Shown here: positions 26,530 through 35,284 of the stretch, one piece after another
How positions within the stretch are numbered: the stretch's first letter is position 1
Layout of the letters: each line of letters starts with the position of its first letter
Assembly: GCA_014361455.1 (NCBI GenBank)
Contig: JACIVP010000003.1
Location: 1 to 64,000, forward strand
DNA: 64,000 bases
Origin: Candidatus Methanosuratincola sp.
GTDB lineage: Archaea; Thermoproteota; Methanomethylicia; Methanomethylicales; Methanomethylicaceae
Reading direction: 5' to 3'
Translations under genes and position numbers: made by a program
The notes under the pieces: generated by a model
The model's database searches: none
Seen by the model: the letters and a program-made list of their open reading frames with translations, nothing else
Told to the model about the DNA's origin: nothing

Positions 26530-27045
26530 GAAATGGGTTGATCGCAACCAGGATCTTTTGAATGACGCATTATAGAAGCGGCACAGATCGGCGACGGCGA
26601 CGGCGACGGCGATGGCGAAAAGCACCACATTGACTGTCATGAATGCTATTATAGGGGGCACTGCCATGAGCCATGCAACCAGAAAGACTGGGTAGGTCAT
26701 GATCGTAGGTATAGTACGACCACCCCAAGATGCGAAGGCATAATGGCTTAACCGACCCCCACGATCGCAAGGATGGGGGTTACCCTCGAGACCACATCTC
26801 CATTATGCCCACTAATACCAGCTGGCACCGCTATAAGGACTAATCGATCCGGAGGGGATACCAGCCTGGTTATCAATCCGACCGCGAGCATGGCAAATCT
26901 TAGCAAGGCTACTGTGGTGATGGAGATGAAGGTTGATCCAAAGTTCGGTTTTCCTAGCAGAATAGCTATAACGCTACCCATAACTATGGAGAGGATCCCG
27001 AAGACTGCGATGCAGATCAGCAGGTAAGACCGACAGTCAATGACA
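26530..27045 (-). pseudogene. Broken membrane-protein gene (relic)
   Basis: Reading leftwards from 27045 there is a hydrophobic frame (YLLICIAVFGILSIVMGSVI, later TTVALLRFAMLAVGLITRL and ending TPILAIVGVG stop at 26748). A second hydrophobic frame then continues to about 26560 (MTYPVFLVAWLMAVPPIIAF, then NVVLFAIAVAVAVAD). The two halves are in different frames with a stop between, and no good start codon heads the first. A GGCGAC-type short tandem repeat at about 26590-26616 encodes the AVAVAVA stretch. I infer a decayed multi-helix membrane protein; the family is not recognised. Confidence 0.4.
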
Positions 27046-27047
27046 TA

Positions 27048-27821
27048 TCACTGTTCCTCAGCAAGCCTGCTGAGGCGGTTCCTTATGTGTATCAGCATGC
27101 TGGACAGGTTCTTCCTGTTGACGAAACTTTCGAGCATCCCCCTCAGCGCAGACCTGTCCTGGCACTTCAGCTCATTCACGGCAGACACCAGGTTCGGCAA
27201 TGCGCGGATTATGTTGTCCACGATCGTGATGTCTGCAGTCTGTGCAGTCCTTGACAGCGGGTTCAGGTCGATTGCTATAACAAATTTGCCCATCCTCTTC
27301 AGGGCCATCGTCCTGTCCCCATCTTCGAGTGGGACAAGAACTACATCAGCCGAATGGATGCCCCTTGGATCGACTTTCCGCCTCTCGCTGAAGAGCTCAG
27401 GGATCCTGGCACTCGCCGCACGACCGACCCCCAGAACCTGCTTGGCGCCAGCTGCAACAAGTGCTTCCTTGACGGCGAGTTCTCTATCCCTGCTCCTATA
27501 GAAGAGGTTGACCTCGAGGGGGGCAGGTACCGAATCCGAGAGCCTCACCATCTCCCCGGGGACCAGTGCGGCTGCATTGCCGTTGACCGAGATCACCGGG
27601 CGAGAGGCCAGGAGCAGCGCGGCTGCGGCAGCCCTCGTGGCAAAGAGGGCGGCAGGCGTTGTCTCCTCTCCTATGAGGTAGTCGAAAGCCTCTCCTCTCC
27701 CGTGGGCGATCAGGCCGGACTTTGCGACTACGTTCTTTTCTTCTCCCTCGATGAGCCTCTCCCTGACCATCAGAGAGGCTGCCCTCACATGGTTTTTCGG
27801 TATTTTCAGACGGACTCCCAT
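27048..27821 (-). CDS. 4-phosphopantoate--beta-alanine ligase (phosphopantothenate synthetase)
   Basis: This archaeal enzyme (COG1701 family) joins 4-phosphopantoate and beta-alanine using ATP, replacing bacterial PanC in the reordered archaeal CoA pathway. The family signature is plain: IPKNHVRAASLMVRERLIEG, then SGLIAHGRGEAFDYLIGEET and PVISVNGNAAALVPGE. Its 257 residues are normal. It overlaps the pantoate kinase gene by 16 bases and so is made with its upstream partner in the pathway. Confidence 0.93.
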   Translation of the reverse strand: MGVRLKIPKNHVRAASLMVRERLIEGEEKNVVAKSGLIAHGRGEAFDYLIGEETTPAALFATRAAAAALLLASRPVISVNGNAAALVPGEMVRLSDSVPAPLEVNLFYRSRDRELAVKEALVAAGAKQVLGVGRAASARIPELFSERRKVDPRGIHSADVVLVPLEDGDRTMALKRMGKFVIAIDLNPLSRTAQTADITIVDNIIRALPNLVSAVNELKCQDRSALRGMLESFVNRKNLSSMLIHIRNRLSRLAEEQ

Positions 27822-28756
27822 TCCACTCCACTCCTGTGAATCTCAGAGACTATCAGCCTAAGACCTCCAGGCATCACTGCGATGCTGTGGGCCAGAGATC
27901 CCACCCCATCGCCCACAAGCCGCTTCAGGACTACGGGAAGCCGATCCCGATCCACGACGGCAAAGACTATCCCCTTCTTGGCGGAGGGACACTCAACCCC
28001 CGCGTCCTCGTACCTCCTGAGCACGGACCGGATCGAGCCGTTAGAGATCCCGACCCCGTCCCAGAACTTCCTAGACTGGAGCATGAAGTTCTCGACAGTC
28101 TGGCTCTCAAGGAATGCCTCGAGAGCAGTTCTCCCTAACTGATTTATTCGGCTCACTAGACGGTGCTCAGTGATCATGATCCTCGTCTGGAACTCGGTGA
28201 CTGGCGTGGAGATAATGGCATAATCACCGTCAAATGGGACCTGCTTGGCTACCCCTACTCCAGGTCCCCCGGGGCGCGCCCTCAACTCCAGCCCTCCGAT
28301 GGTCTCAGCCATTACGTCGCCGAGACCGGTCTCGTTCACGACCTCGGCTATGTGGGCTACGGATGCGACCTCAATCAGGCGCTTCCCTAGACCGAATGCG
28401 CGGTTGATCGAGATAGCAAGGCTCAGGGATGAGGCGCCGCTCACCCCGTACCCGTAGTTCGCTGGAAGGATCGACTCCTGCTCCGCGATGATCGCATATT
28501 TCTCGGGTTCATGGACCATATTCGATACAACGTACTCGCATGTCGGGGAGGTTGTGGGTGAGCCGTTGCAGCGGAGCTCAAAGCCAGGGGACTTCGCTTC
28601 CCTTGCAATGAGCCTAGTCCTAACACCACCACTTATGCAGACGCCTGCACCGGTCGACCCTGACCTTATCGGATCCTCAGACCTGTGTATCATGAAGAAG
28701 CCCGTTATGTGCCCCGGGGCATAGCCTTCCCCCACCAATGGCTCAGAGGTCAGCAC
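27806..28756 (-). CDS. Pantoate kinase
   Basis: Pantoate kinase (COG1829, GHMP superfamily) phosphorylates pantoate before condensation with beta-alanine in archaea. Near the N-terminus the sequence has YAPGHITGFF and RSGSTGAGVCISGG, then the GHMP glycine/serine motif YGYGVSGASSLSLAIS. It starts at GTG 28756, which overlaps the end of coaBC by 7 bases, and runs into the phosphopantothenate synthetase gene, giving a tight three-gene operon. Confidence 0.93.
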   Translation of the reverse strand: MLTSEPLVGEGYAPGHITGFFMIHRSEDPIRSGSTGAGVCISGGVRTRLIAREAKSPGFELRCNGSPTTSPTCEYVVSNMVHEPEKYAIIAEQESILPANYGYGVSGASSLSLAISINRAFGLGKRLIEVASVAHIAEVVNETGLGDVMAETIGGLELRARPGGPGVGVAKQVPFDGDYAIISTPVTEFQTRIMITEHRLVSRINQLGRTALEAFLESQTVENFMLQSRKFWDGVGISNGSIRSVLRRYEDAGVECPSAKKGIVFAVVDRDRLPVVLKRLVGDGVGSLAHSIAVMPGGLRLIVSEIHRSGVEWESV

Positions 28757-29994
28757 CTCTTACTCCTCCGGAGGTAGATGTCGAGGACCTGGCTGGCGAC
28801 CTCTCTCTTTGTCTTGAGCGGAATGTGGAAGGGCGATCCATCTGGGAAGACTACGTAAGTCTCGTTTGTTTCGGACCCGAAGCCCCTGTCTGGGAGGGAA
28901 AGTTCATTCGTGACCATCATCTCGCAGCCGGACCCGACAAGCCTGGCCATTGCTCTGGAGACGAGATCCTCTTTTGCTAGCCCGTACTCAGCCTTGAAGC
29001 CAATAACGAAGGTCCGGGGGGACAGCCTTTTCGCCTCGTCCAGTATCTTGGGGACCGGCACAAGTCGCAGGTCAACAGGAGAGGCGCTCGATAGCTTCCC
29101 ATCGAATCTGTGGTCGAACTCGAAGTCCAGCGGGGCGGCGGCCATCACCAGCAGGTCGTATGCCGAGGATGAGAGCTCACTTATCACGGCGTCCCTCATT
29201 TCTTGAGTGGTGCTCACGCTGATCACCCTTGCCCTCATTCGAGGTATCGAGATGGGGCCTGCTATGATCGTGACCTCCGCACCCCTTGCGGCTGCTTCGG
29301 CCGCAAAGGCATTCCCCATCTTTCCGGAACTGGGGTTCGTAATGTATCGTATGCTGTCCATGTAGGAGCGTGTTGGCCCGGAGGTGACTAGCACCCTCAG
29401 GCCGGACATATCCTTCGGGCGGAGGGCAGCAATGGTCTCCTCGACTATTGCATCATCTTCCAGAAGCTTAGCCTTCCCTTCTGAGAGCTCGGGGAGGAGG
29501 ATCTGGACGCCCATCGATTGGATCTTTCTTATGTTCTCCAGCACTGCTGGGTGTCGGTACATGCTCGCATGCATCGCCGGCGCCACAATGATTGGCAGAC
29601 CAGCGCCTACAGCAGTCGTCGCGAGGGAGGTGACAGGAGTATCGTCTATGCCTGTAGCGATCTTCCCGATCGTATTAGCAGTGGCAGGGGCGATCAGCAC
29701 GAGGTCCGCGCTGCCCTCGCCAGCGTACCCAAGCGCCACATGCTCGATCCCGCCGGTAAGCTTGGTGACCACCGCGTTCCCAGTCGCCCACTCCATTAGG
29801 GCGGGGGAGATAAGCTGCTGGGCGGCATCCGTCATAACAGCCCAGACGTCCCCTCCATGGCGCATAAGCTCCCGTGCTATCCCGGGTGCCTTAACGCAGG
29901 CTACGCTGCCGCAGATTCCGAGTGCAATCTTCTTACCCCAGATGAGCCTGCTCTTGGAACCAATTATGTCCTTGGAGGGATGAATTTCAGACAC
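28750..29994 (-). CDS. coaBC: Bifunctional phosphopantothenoylcysteine decarboxylase / phosphopantothenate--cysteine ligase
   Basis: CoaBC turns 4'-phosphopantothenate and cysteine into 4'-phosphopantetheine. The N-terminal flavin-dependent CoaC half shows ALGICGSVACVKAPGIARELM, LIAPATANTIGKIATGI and APAMHASMY. The C-terminal CoaB half shows VLVTSGPTRSYMDSIRYITN with NPSSGKMGNAFA. A possible TATA box (TATATA near 30017) lies upstream. It is first in the coaBC - pantoate kinase - PPS operon. Confidence 0.96.
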   Translation of the reverse strand: MSEIHPSKDIIGSKSRLIWGKKIALGICGSVACVKAPGIARELMRHGGDVWAVMTDAAQQLISPALMEWATGNAVVTKLTGGIEHVALGYAGEGSADLVLIAPATANTIGKIATGIDDTPVTSLATTAVGAGLPIIVAPAMHASMYRHPAVLENIRKIQSMGVQILLPELSEGKAKLLEDDAIVEETIAALRPKDMSGLRVLVTSGPTRSYMDSIRYITNPSSGKMGNAFAAEAAARGAEVTIIAGPISIPRMRARVISVSTTQEMRDAVISELSSSAYDLLVMAAAPLDFEFDHRFDGKLSSASPVDLRLVPVPKILDEAKRLSPRTFVIGFKAEYGLAKEDLVSRAMARLVGSGCEMMVTNELSLPDRGFGSETNETYVVFPDGSPFHIPLKTKREVASQVLDIYLRRSKRC

Positions 29995-30130
29995 CGCCTA
30001 TCATTCATCAATCGTCTATATATGTAATTTATGCATGTACAACGCATAAAAGATAATTTTTCAATAGTTTACATAGACTACATTCCAAGACAGACCGTTA
30101 AGCATATAGATTCTTGGAGCGACATTCATC

Positions 30131-30496
30131 TTGCGGTGGCATCATTTGTACAGAGATCTATTCACGAAGAGAACCCTCTCCTACATCGCTGCGCTCTTCG
30201 CAGCATTCCTTACGAGCGGTGGAGTCTACCTCATCGTGATGGAGCCCGAGGCGATGACCGCGAGTGGTGCAGGGGCGAGCTTCTTAGTAAGGTCGAGCAG
30301 TAGCCAGACCTCGACCGAGTTCTTTGTGATCTTCTTCATCACGCTGGCAGGGATGGCAGGATTTGTGGCCCTTGAGAGCGCGCTGCGCAGAACCTTCGAT
30401 CTTGAGGGGGCGAAGCTGAAGTTCCTTGGAGGCACGACGCTCATTGTAATTGCGGTTATACTGCTCGAGTACCTGCTTAGGGCTAAGTTATACTGA
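30131..30496 (+). CDS. Small three-helix membrane protein
   Basis: The 121-residue product has three hydrophobic stretches (TLSYIAALFAAFLTSGGVYLIV, FFVIFFITLAGMAGFVALES and LGGTTLIVIAVILLEYLL) and a charged N-terminus. I do not recognise the family. A later TTG (30146) is an alternative start. It faces the convergent carS gene with a 27-base gap and is divergent from coaBC. Confidence 0.65.
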   Translation: MRWHHLYRDLFTKRTLSYIAALFAAFLTSGGVYLIVMEPEAMTASGAGASFLVRSSSSQTSTEFFVIFFITLAGMAGFVALESALRRTFDLEGAKLKFLGGTTLIVIAVILLEYLLRAKLY

Positions 30497-30523
30497 TCTG
30501 ATTCGCAATGGGATCACTCAACT

Positions 30524-31006
30524 CTACCATGGGTACTTCTTCAGCCCCATCTTGTAGGCCACGTAATTGGTTAGAATGTGGATAGGCGGAGTGACCAAGA
30601 CAATGAAGACCACTTGCTCCCAGTTTGGCTGGTAGATCGGGTAGAGGAAGATGAGCGCGCCAGCCACGAAGTCCAACTGATCGAGGACAGGCGCAGGACG
30701 CCCCCTCTCTATGCCAATCCTCCGCTTTATGAAGGCACCGAGCATATCCCCCAGGAGGGCGCCGAGCGCAAGCAGAAAGGAGTGAAGAGGGTACCCGAAG
30801 ACAGCCCCTGCCAGCGTGCCAAAGAAGAGACCAGCGAATAAGCCCTCGAATGTCTTACCGTCTCCGAGCACGCGCCTGCCATCACCCATTGACCTCCCGA
30901 GGTCGATCGGATGGCGACCCCTCGCCAGGACTGGGACGGAGTTGGCTATGTATGCCGGAATGATCAGTACGAATGATGAGAAGGCGAGGTCGAGGATGTC
31001 AGTCAT
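30524..31006 (-). CDS. carS: CDP-archaeol synthase
   Basis: CarS activates unsaturated archaeol (2,3-digeranylgeranylglyceryl phosphate) with CTP in archaeal phospholipid synthesis. The 160 residues form about four to five membrane helices, with the signature GDGKTFEGLFAG, then GDMLGAFIKRRIGIERGRPAP and VLDQLDFVAGALI. It lies downstream of radB with an 8-base overlap. Confidence 0.95.
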   Translation of the reverse strand: MTDILDLAFSSFVLIIPAYIANSVPVLARGRHPIDLGRSMGDGRRVLGDGKTFEGLFAGLFFGTLAGAVFGYPLHSFLLALGALLGDMLGAFIKRRIGIERGRPAPVLDQLDFVAGALIFLYPIYQPNWEQVVFIVLVTPPIHILTNYVAYKMGLKKYPW

Positions 31007-31757
31007 TTCCAGTACCCGTTCCGGAGAAACCTCTTGATGTCAATCGTATTAATATATCACGCGGGGGCTGTGGCTTCAGGAGGCGGGCCCGCCTTACTTC
31101 GCCGTGGATCCGCTCTAGTCTGACAACTTTGTCTGACCAGTATGTCAGGATCGCGGAGGCCACGGGCTCGTCCCCAGTCCCGTCTGGGATCTCCCTCACC
31201 TCGCTTGTTATCAGAACTGCCAGCCCTCTCCGCCTCGCCAAGTCCTTGATTAGCGCTAACTGCCTGTTTAGCATCTTGTTGGCCAGGATGTTTTCGTCAT
31301 ACTCCCCGAGTTCGGCCCTGTACATCCCTGTTGCCGAGTCCAGTGCCAGCATGGATACGCCCGGAGGAAGGTTTGTCTCGAGGGATTCGACAATAGAGTC
31401 CTGGTCCTCGAAGTTCTTCACCTCTACGACCCATATCCTGTCACTGATCTCTGACCACTCCGGACCTGAGATCTCGGAGAGGCGACTGAGAGGGAGGCGC
31501 CCCTCGGAGTAGACGACAACGCTGATCTGCCCCGACGATGCAGTGGTGGAAGCTGCCTGGAGGACGAGGGTGGTCTTTCCAGCGCCTCGCTTCCCGAAGA
31601 CGAGAACGATCTCGCCTGGCGCCAGACCCCCCAGCAGGAAGTCAATATCCACGCAGCCAGTGGAAAGTGGAACCCCCTGCAGCTTTTTGACCCCCTCAGA
31701 TGAACATTGTAGACTCGATATGCGTCTCTTTCTTTTGACGTTTTCCGTACTGGGCAT
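30999..31757 (-). CDS. radB: DNA repair and recombination protein RadB
   Basis: RadB is a RadA/RecA paralogue that acts as a recombination mediator. LSTGCVDIDFLLGGLAPGEI opens the core. Walker A is GKRGAGKTT (about residues 56-64), and the Walker B region is SMLALDSATGMYR. It lacks the N-terminal helix-hairpin-helix domain of RadA. ATG 31757 is chosen; the frame extends upstream without family likeness. RadB is best known from Euryarchaeota, so its presence beside crenarchaeal-type traits helps place the organism among deep TACK lineages (inference). Confidence 0.85.
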   Translation of the reverse strand: MPSTENVKRKRRISSLQCSSEGVKKLQGVPLSTGCVDIDFLLGGLAPGEIVLVFGKRGAGKTTLVLQAASTTASSGQISVVVYSEGRLPLSRLSEISGPEWSEISDRIWVVEVKNFEDQDSIVESLETNLPPGVSMLALDSATGMYRAELGEYDENILANKMLNRQLALIKDLARRRGLAVLITSEVREIPDGTGDEPVASAILTYWSDKVVRLERIHGEVRRARLLKPQPPRDILIRLTSRGFSGTGTGND

Positions 31758-31805
31758 ATGAAACGGACAGTAGATCTGCGACAGGCAGGTCAATAGGAGA
31801 TCGTT

Positions 31806-33713
31806 TCAGCCCGTACCCCTGTAGAATCCACTGATCAGGCTCGAGAGGCTCCCCTCCTGGTCTTCGACTACAATGATCCGCTCCCTGATCCACGCTGGGA
31901 GGAGGCGGCGCAGGTACGGGGATGCAAAGCGGTAGTCCATGAACACGACCACTCCACGGTCTCCTAGGTTCCTGAATGGCCTGCCTGCGGCCTGGGAGGC
32001 TTTCCGCATTGCAGGGATCGTGTATGCATACTCCCTCCCCCTGCCGGGGAAGATCGACTCATAGTAGCTTATCTGGGCGTTGATCTTCGCGGTGGGCTTA
32101 GGGTATGGGACGCCGACTATGACAACCGAGTTCATCTCGTCGCCCGGGTAGTCTTCACCCTCGCTGAACCTGCCGCCCGTGACTCCTAGGAGGACAGCCC
32201 CGCCTGAGACTGCCATTGACTTATACTCCTCGATCAGGCGGTCCTGGTCGATGGATCTGACCTTCTGTTGCTCCATGTAAAGTGGCTTACCCACGGCGGA
32301 CTCGATGCCAGCCTCGATCAGCCCTTCCATCACACCGTAGGAAGAACAGAAGACGCCCGTGTTGCCCGGGGTGTTCGAGACGACCTCGGAGATCTTCAAG
32401 ACCATCAGCGAATAGGATTCCTTGCCCCGCTTGTCGTAGAGTGTTGAGACCCCCCTGCAGACGAGGACTAGTGTCTGATCTCTGCTGAATGGGGAGGGGA
32501 GAGTGGTCTTGATCGCCCCTTCCAGTATGCCCATCACCGAGGCGTAGGCATCCATGTCCTCAAGCGTTCCTGACATGCTCACGGTGGCTGCTGCTGTACC
32601 GATCACCTCGGAGGTTGAGGTCCTGGGATCGAGGGAAACGATCTCCACGGTCTTGGTTCCCTCGCCCTCCTCGCTGTGTATTATGTGTACGAACTCCCTC
32701 TTCCCGGAGGTCTCGTATGCCTTGAGGAAGAACTCCCCAAGCCGGTGGATGTAGGACCTCGGTATCCTCCCCTTCGAGAGGAGGTCCATCTTTATCCTCT
32801 CCCCGAACTCGTGGACCTCTTCTAGGAAGACCGGCAGGGACTCGATGACTCTCGCAGACTTCAGCGCCTGCTCCGCAACTGACCTCAGATCCACAACGTG
32901 TTCCCCATACCCTTTTCCCTCTATGATGGACAGGATCGACTCCGCAAACCTGACTACGTCTGCCTTTCCGTAGTTGTCGGCCTCCCTCGAGCAGAGCAGG
33001 ATCGAGTTTACTGAGATCCTGTCGCTCTCGTACTCATTGACGGTCTCCGGGAGGTTGTGTGCCTCGTCCAGTATCACCACGTACTGGGATATCGACTGAC
33101 CGAGGCGCTTCACGAATGTGTCCCTTATCCCCCTGTTGAAGAGGTAGGCATAGCTGAGGGCCACAACGTCCATGTGTGGCAGGACGAGCTTTGCCATCTC
33201 GTAGGGGCATAGCTCGCTGCCTCTTGACTGTGAGATCAGGTCGAATGCTGCTTTAGGGGACTCCAAGAAATCATCTATAAGGTACTTTACAGTTCTGCCC
33301 CCCTCCTCAATGTTCTCGTGGTAGGGGCACTTCCTGCTCTTGACTAGGTCCGAGCAGAGCTCCGAGACTGTCCTTGGATCCCTCGAGAGGCGGAGCACAG
33401 CTTCGTTGACGCACATCTCCGCCCTGCCGCGGATAGAGATCCCCGTGACCTTCTCTCTCTTGCTTATCTCAACGAGCTCCTCGATCACCCTGTCGAGCTC
33501 CTTGTATGTCCTAGCTGCATAGAGTATCCGCAGCCCGGCAGGCTTGCACGCCTGAAGCGTGCCAGCCAAGGATCCCGCAGTCTTCCCGAGGCCGCTGGCG
33601 CCGTCCACTATGGCGTGTGAACGCTTTTCCACAGCAGCGAAGGCTACCCTAAGCAGCTCCTCCTGGTTCGGCTTGAATGATGGGTACGGAAAGTAGCGCC
33701 ACGCTGTCATCAA
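31806..33713 (-). CDS. xpd: XPD-type DNA helicase (Fe-S, superfamily 2)
   Basis: XPD is a 5'-3' DNA helicase with a 4Fe-4S domain, linked to nucleotide excision repair. Walker A is DGASGLGKTA (about residues 37-46). The Fe-S cysteines fall in AEMCVNE, SELCSDL, SRKCPYH and ELCPYE. The DEAH box is VILDEAHNLPE. The C-terminal helicase part has QAAGRPFRNLGDRGVVVFMD. The 635 residues match archaeal XPD. It lies upstream of radB and carS on the same strand. Confidence 0.94.
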   Translation of the reverse strand: MMTAWRYFPYPSFKPNQEELLRVAFAAVEKRSHAIVDGASGLGKTAGSLAGTLQACKPAGLRILYAARTYKELDRVIEELVEISKREKVTGISIRGRAEMCVNEAVLRLSRDPRTVSELCSDLVKSRKCPYHENIEEGGRTVKYLIDDFLESPKAAFDLISQSRGSELCPYEMAKLVLPHMDVVALSYAYLFNRGIRDTFVKRLGQSISQYVVILDEAHNLPETVNEYESDRISVNSILLCSREADNYGKADVVRFAESILSIIEGKGYGEHVVDLRSVAEQALKSARVIESLPVFLEEVHEFGERIKMDLLSKGRIPRSYIHRLGEFFLKAYETSGKREFVHIIHSEEGEGTKTVEIVSLDPRTSTSEVIGTAAATVSMSGTLEDMDAYASVMGILEGAIKTTLPSPFSRDQTLVLVCRGVSTLYDKRGKESYSLMVLKISEVVSNTPGNTGVFCSSYGVMEGLIEAGIESAVGKPLYMEQQKVRSIDQDRLIEEYKSMAVSGGAVLLGVTGGRFSEGEDYPGDEMNSVVIVGVPYPKPTAKINAQISYYESIFPGRGREYAYTIPAMRKASQAAGRPFRNLGDRGVVVFMDYRFASPYLRRLLPAWIRERIIVVEDQEGSLSSLISGFYRGTG

Positions 33714-33958
33714 CTGAATTTACGCCATGCCTTTAAACTGACGGGGTCGATTTAACGCTGTCGGATGCAGGCCTCAGGACGCAAGTAATAGCGCCCGGCG
33801 GGTTAGGGACATGCAGGGGAGGCGGGATGTGAGATGGAATTCTTTGTTGGGGGAGCAGATCCCCAGACCGACCCGATTCTGCTATGCGCGAGGGCAAAAG
33901 GCACAAAAAGGATTTAGCCTCTCCAGGCTGATAAATATCAGTCTTGGAGGTCAAATTT
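33714..33958. other. Intergenic region between xpd and the mevalonate operon
   Basis: This 245-base gap is divergent and should hold two promoters. Its middle is GC-rich with a possible short hairpin (GGGGAGCAGATCCCC, about 33850-33870). I see no coding frame or known RNA motif. The right side carries the ribosome binding site GGAGG at 33946-33950. Confidence 0.4.
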
Positions 33959-35284
33959 GTGAGCCTTAGAGAGTTCATTGAGGCTGAGCGTGCGGTTGGA
34001 GATGCGGTCATTGAGATCGAGGAGGAGGTTTCGACTGATCATGAGGCTGCCGCTCTGATGAAGAAGTACGACGGCGGCCCTACACTGGTGTTCAAGAGGC
34101 TAAAGGGGTACAGGCACCAGGCTGTTGCAGGGGTCTGCGGGACCAGGGACAGGATATACAGGGCGATTGGGGCGGACCATGATACGTACTGCAGGAGGCT
34201 CGCCTGGGCAGTCGAGAACCCGAAACCCCCAGAGGTAGCCGAGGCCGGGCCGGTGTTTGAGGTGGCAGAGCCGCCGGACCTGGAGAGCATACCGATCTTC
34301 AGGCACTACGAGAGGGACCCAGGGAGGTACATAACATCCGGGATTGTCGTCGCGAGGAGCGTGGACGGCAGCTTCCAGAACGCCTCGATCCACAGGCTCC
34401 TGGTCCTTGGCAAGGACAGGCTAGCCATCAGGATAGTGCCCAGGCATCTCCACGCAATGCTGGAAGAGGGGTCAATGATCGGCAAGAACCTCGAGGTAGC
34501 GATCGTCATAGGATCCCACCCCGCAGTGATGGTTGGTGTCAACTCCGGACCGGAGTACAGGGTGAACGAGCTCTGGGTAGCCAACTCGCTGCTCGGGGGC
34601 AAGCTGAAGGTAGTCCGGTGCCCGGATGTCGGGCTCGAAGTCCCATGCGACGCCGAGTACGTGCTCGTGGGCGAGATAAGCACAGACGAGACGGCGGAGG
34701 AGGGACCTTTCGTCGACCTGACAGGGACCTACGACATAGTCAGGAAGCAACCAGTGGTCAGGATAAAGAGGGTCTTTAGGAGGGAAGGCGCGATCTACCA
34801 GGCGCTCCTCCCTGGGGGATCGGAGCACAAGCTGCTGATGGGGGTCCCGAAGGAGGCGAGGATGTACGAGGCAATATCCAAGGCGATCCCCAAGGTGAAG
34901 GGGGTCAGGCTCACCCCTGGGGGTGGGTGCTGGTTCCACGCTGTCGTCTCGGTAAGGAAGCAGGTGGAAGGGGACGGGAAGAATGCAGCGCTGGCAGCGC
35001 TCGGGTCGAACCCCAGCCTGAAGCATGTGGTGGTCGTGGACGAGGACATCAACATCGACAGCTCCGAAGAGGTGGAATGGGCGATAGCGACCAGGTTCCA
35101 GGGGGACAGGGATCTCATAGTCGTGAATGGGGCGAGGGGGTCGTCGCTGGATCCGTCATCGGACCAGGTTAGGATCCTGACCACGAAGCTCGGGATCGAT
35201 GCGACCATACCCTTGGACAAGCCCAAGGAGAAGTTCGTCCGGGCTGTGATACCCGAGGTCGACCATGTTCAGGAGTACCGATGA
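33959..35284 (+). CDS. UbiD-family decarboxylase, probable trans-anhydromevalonate 5-phosphate decarboxylase
   Basis: A UbiD-type prenyl-FMN decarboxylase. It has the early TLVFKRLKGYRHQAVAGVCG, the central IPIFRHYERDPGRYITSGIVVARS with FQNASIHRLLVL, and the C-terminal VVVDEDINIDSSEEVEWAIATR. Because it overlaps the two aconitase-X subunit genes, it is best read as the decarboxylase of the modified archaeal mevalonate pathway, which makes isopentenyl phosphate from trans-anhydromevalonate 5-phosphate. The prenyl-FMN synthase gene is not seen here. Start GTG 33959 follows GGAGG by eight bases. Confidence 0.88.
   Translation: MSLREFIEAERAVGDAVIEIEEEVSTDHEAAALMKKYDGGPTLVFKRLKGYRHQAVAGVCGTRDRIYRAIGADHDTYCRRLAWAVENPKPPEVAEAGPVFEVAEPPDLESIPIFRHYERDPGRYITSGIVVARSVDGSFQNASIHRLLVLGKDRLAIRIVPRHLHAMLEEGSMIGKNLEVAIVIGSHPAVMVGVNSGPEYRVNELWVANSLLGGKLKVVRCPDVGLEVPCDAEYVLVGEISTDETAEEGPFVDLTGTYDIVRKQPVVRIKRVFRREGAIYQALLPGGSEHKLLMGVPKEARMYEAISKAIPKVKGVRLTPGGGCWFHAVVSVRKQVEGDGKNAALAALGSNPSLKHVVVVDEDINIDSSEEVEWAIATRFQGDRDLIVVNGARGSSLDPSSDQVRILTTKLGIDATIPLDKPKEKFVRAVIPEVDHVQEYR

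Noticed and set aside
24895-26700. A 601-codon reading frame for the radical SAM gene starting at 26700
   Set aside because: The first 117 codons run through the duplicated TATA-containing repeat and a separate hydrophobic relic; the SD-like AGGAGTG sits before 26349.
26773-27027. Plus-strand 84-codon frame opposite the membrane-protein relic
   Set aside because: Its composition is that of an antisense shadow; the minus strand has the hydrophobic pattern.
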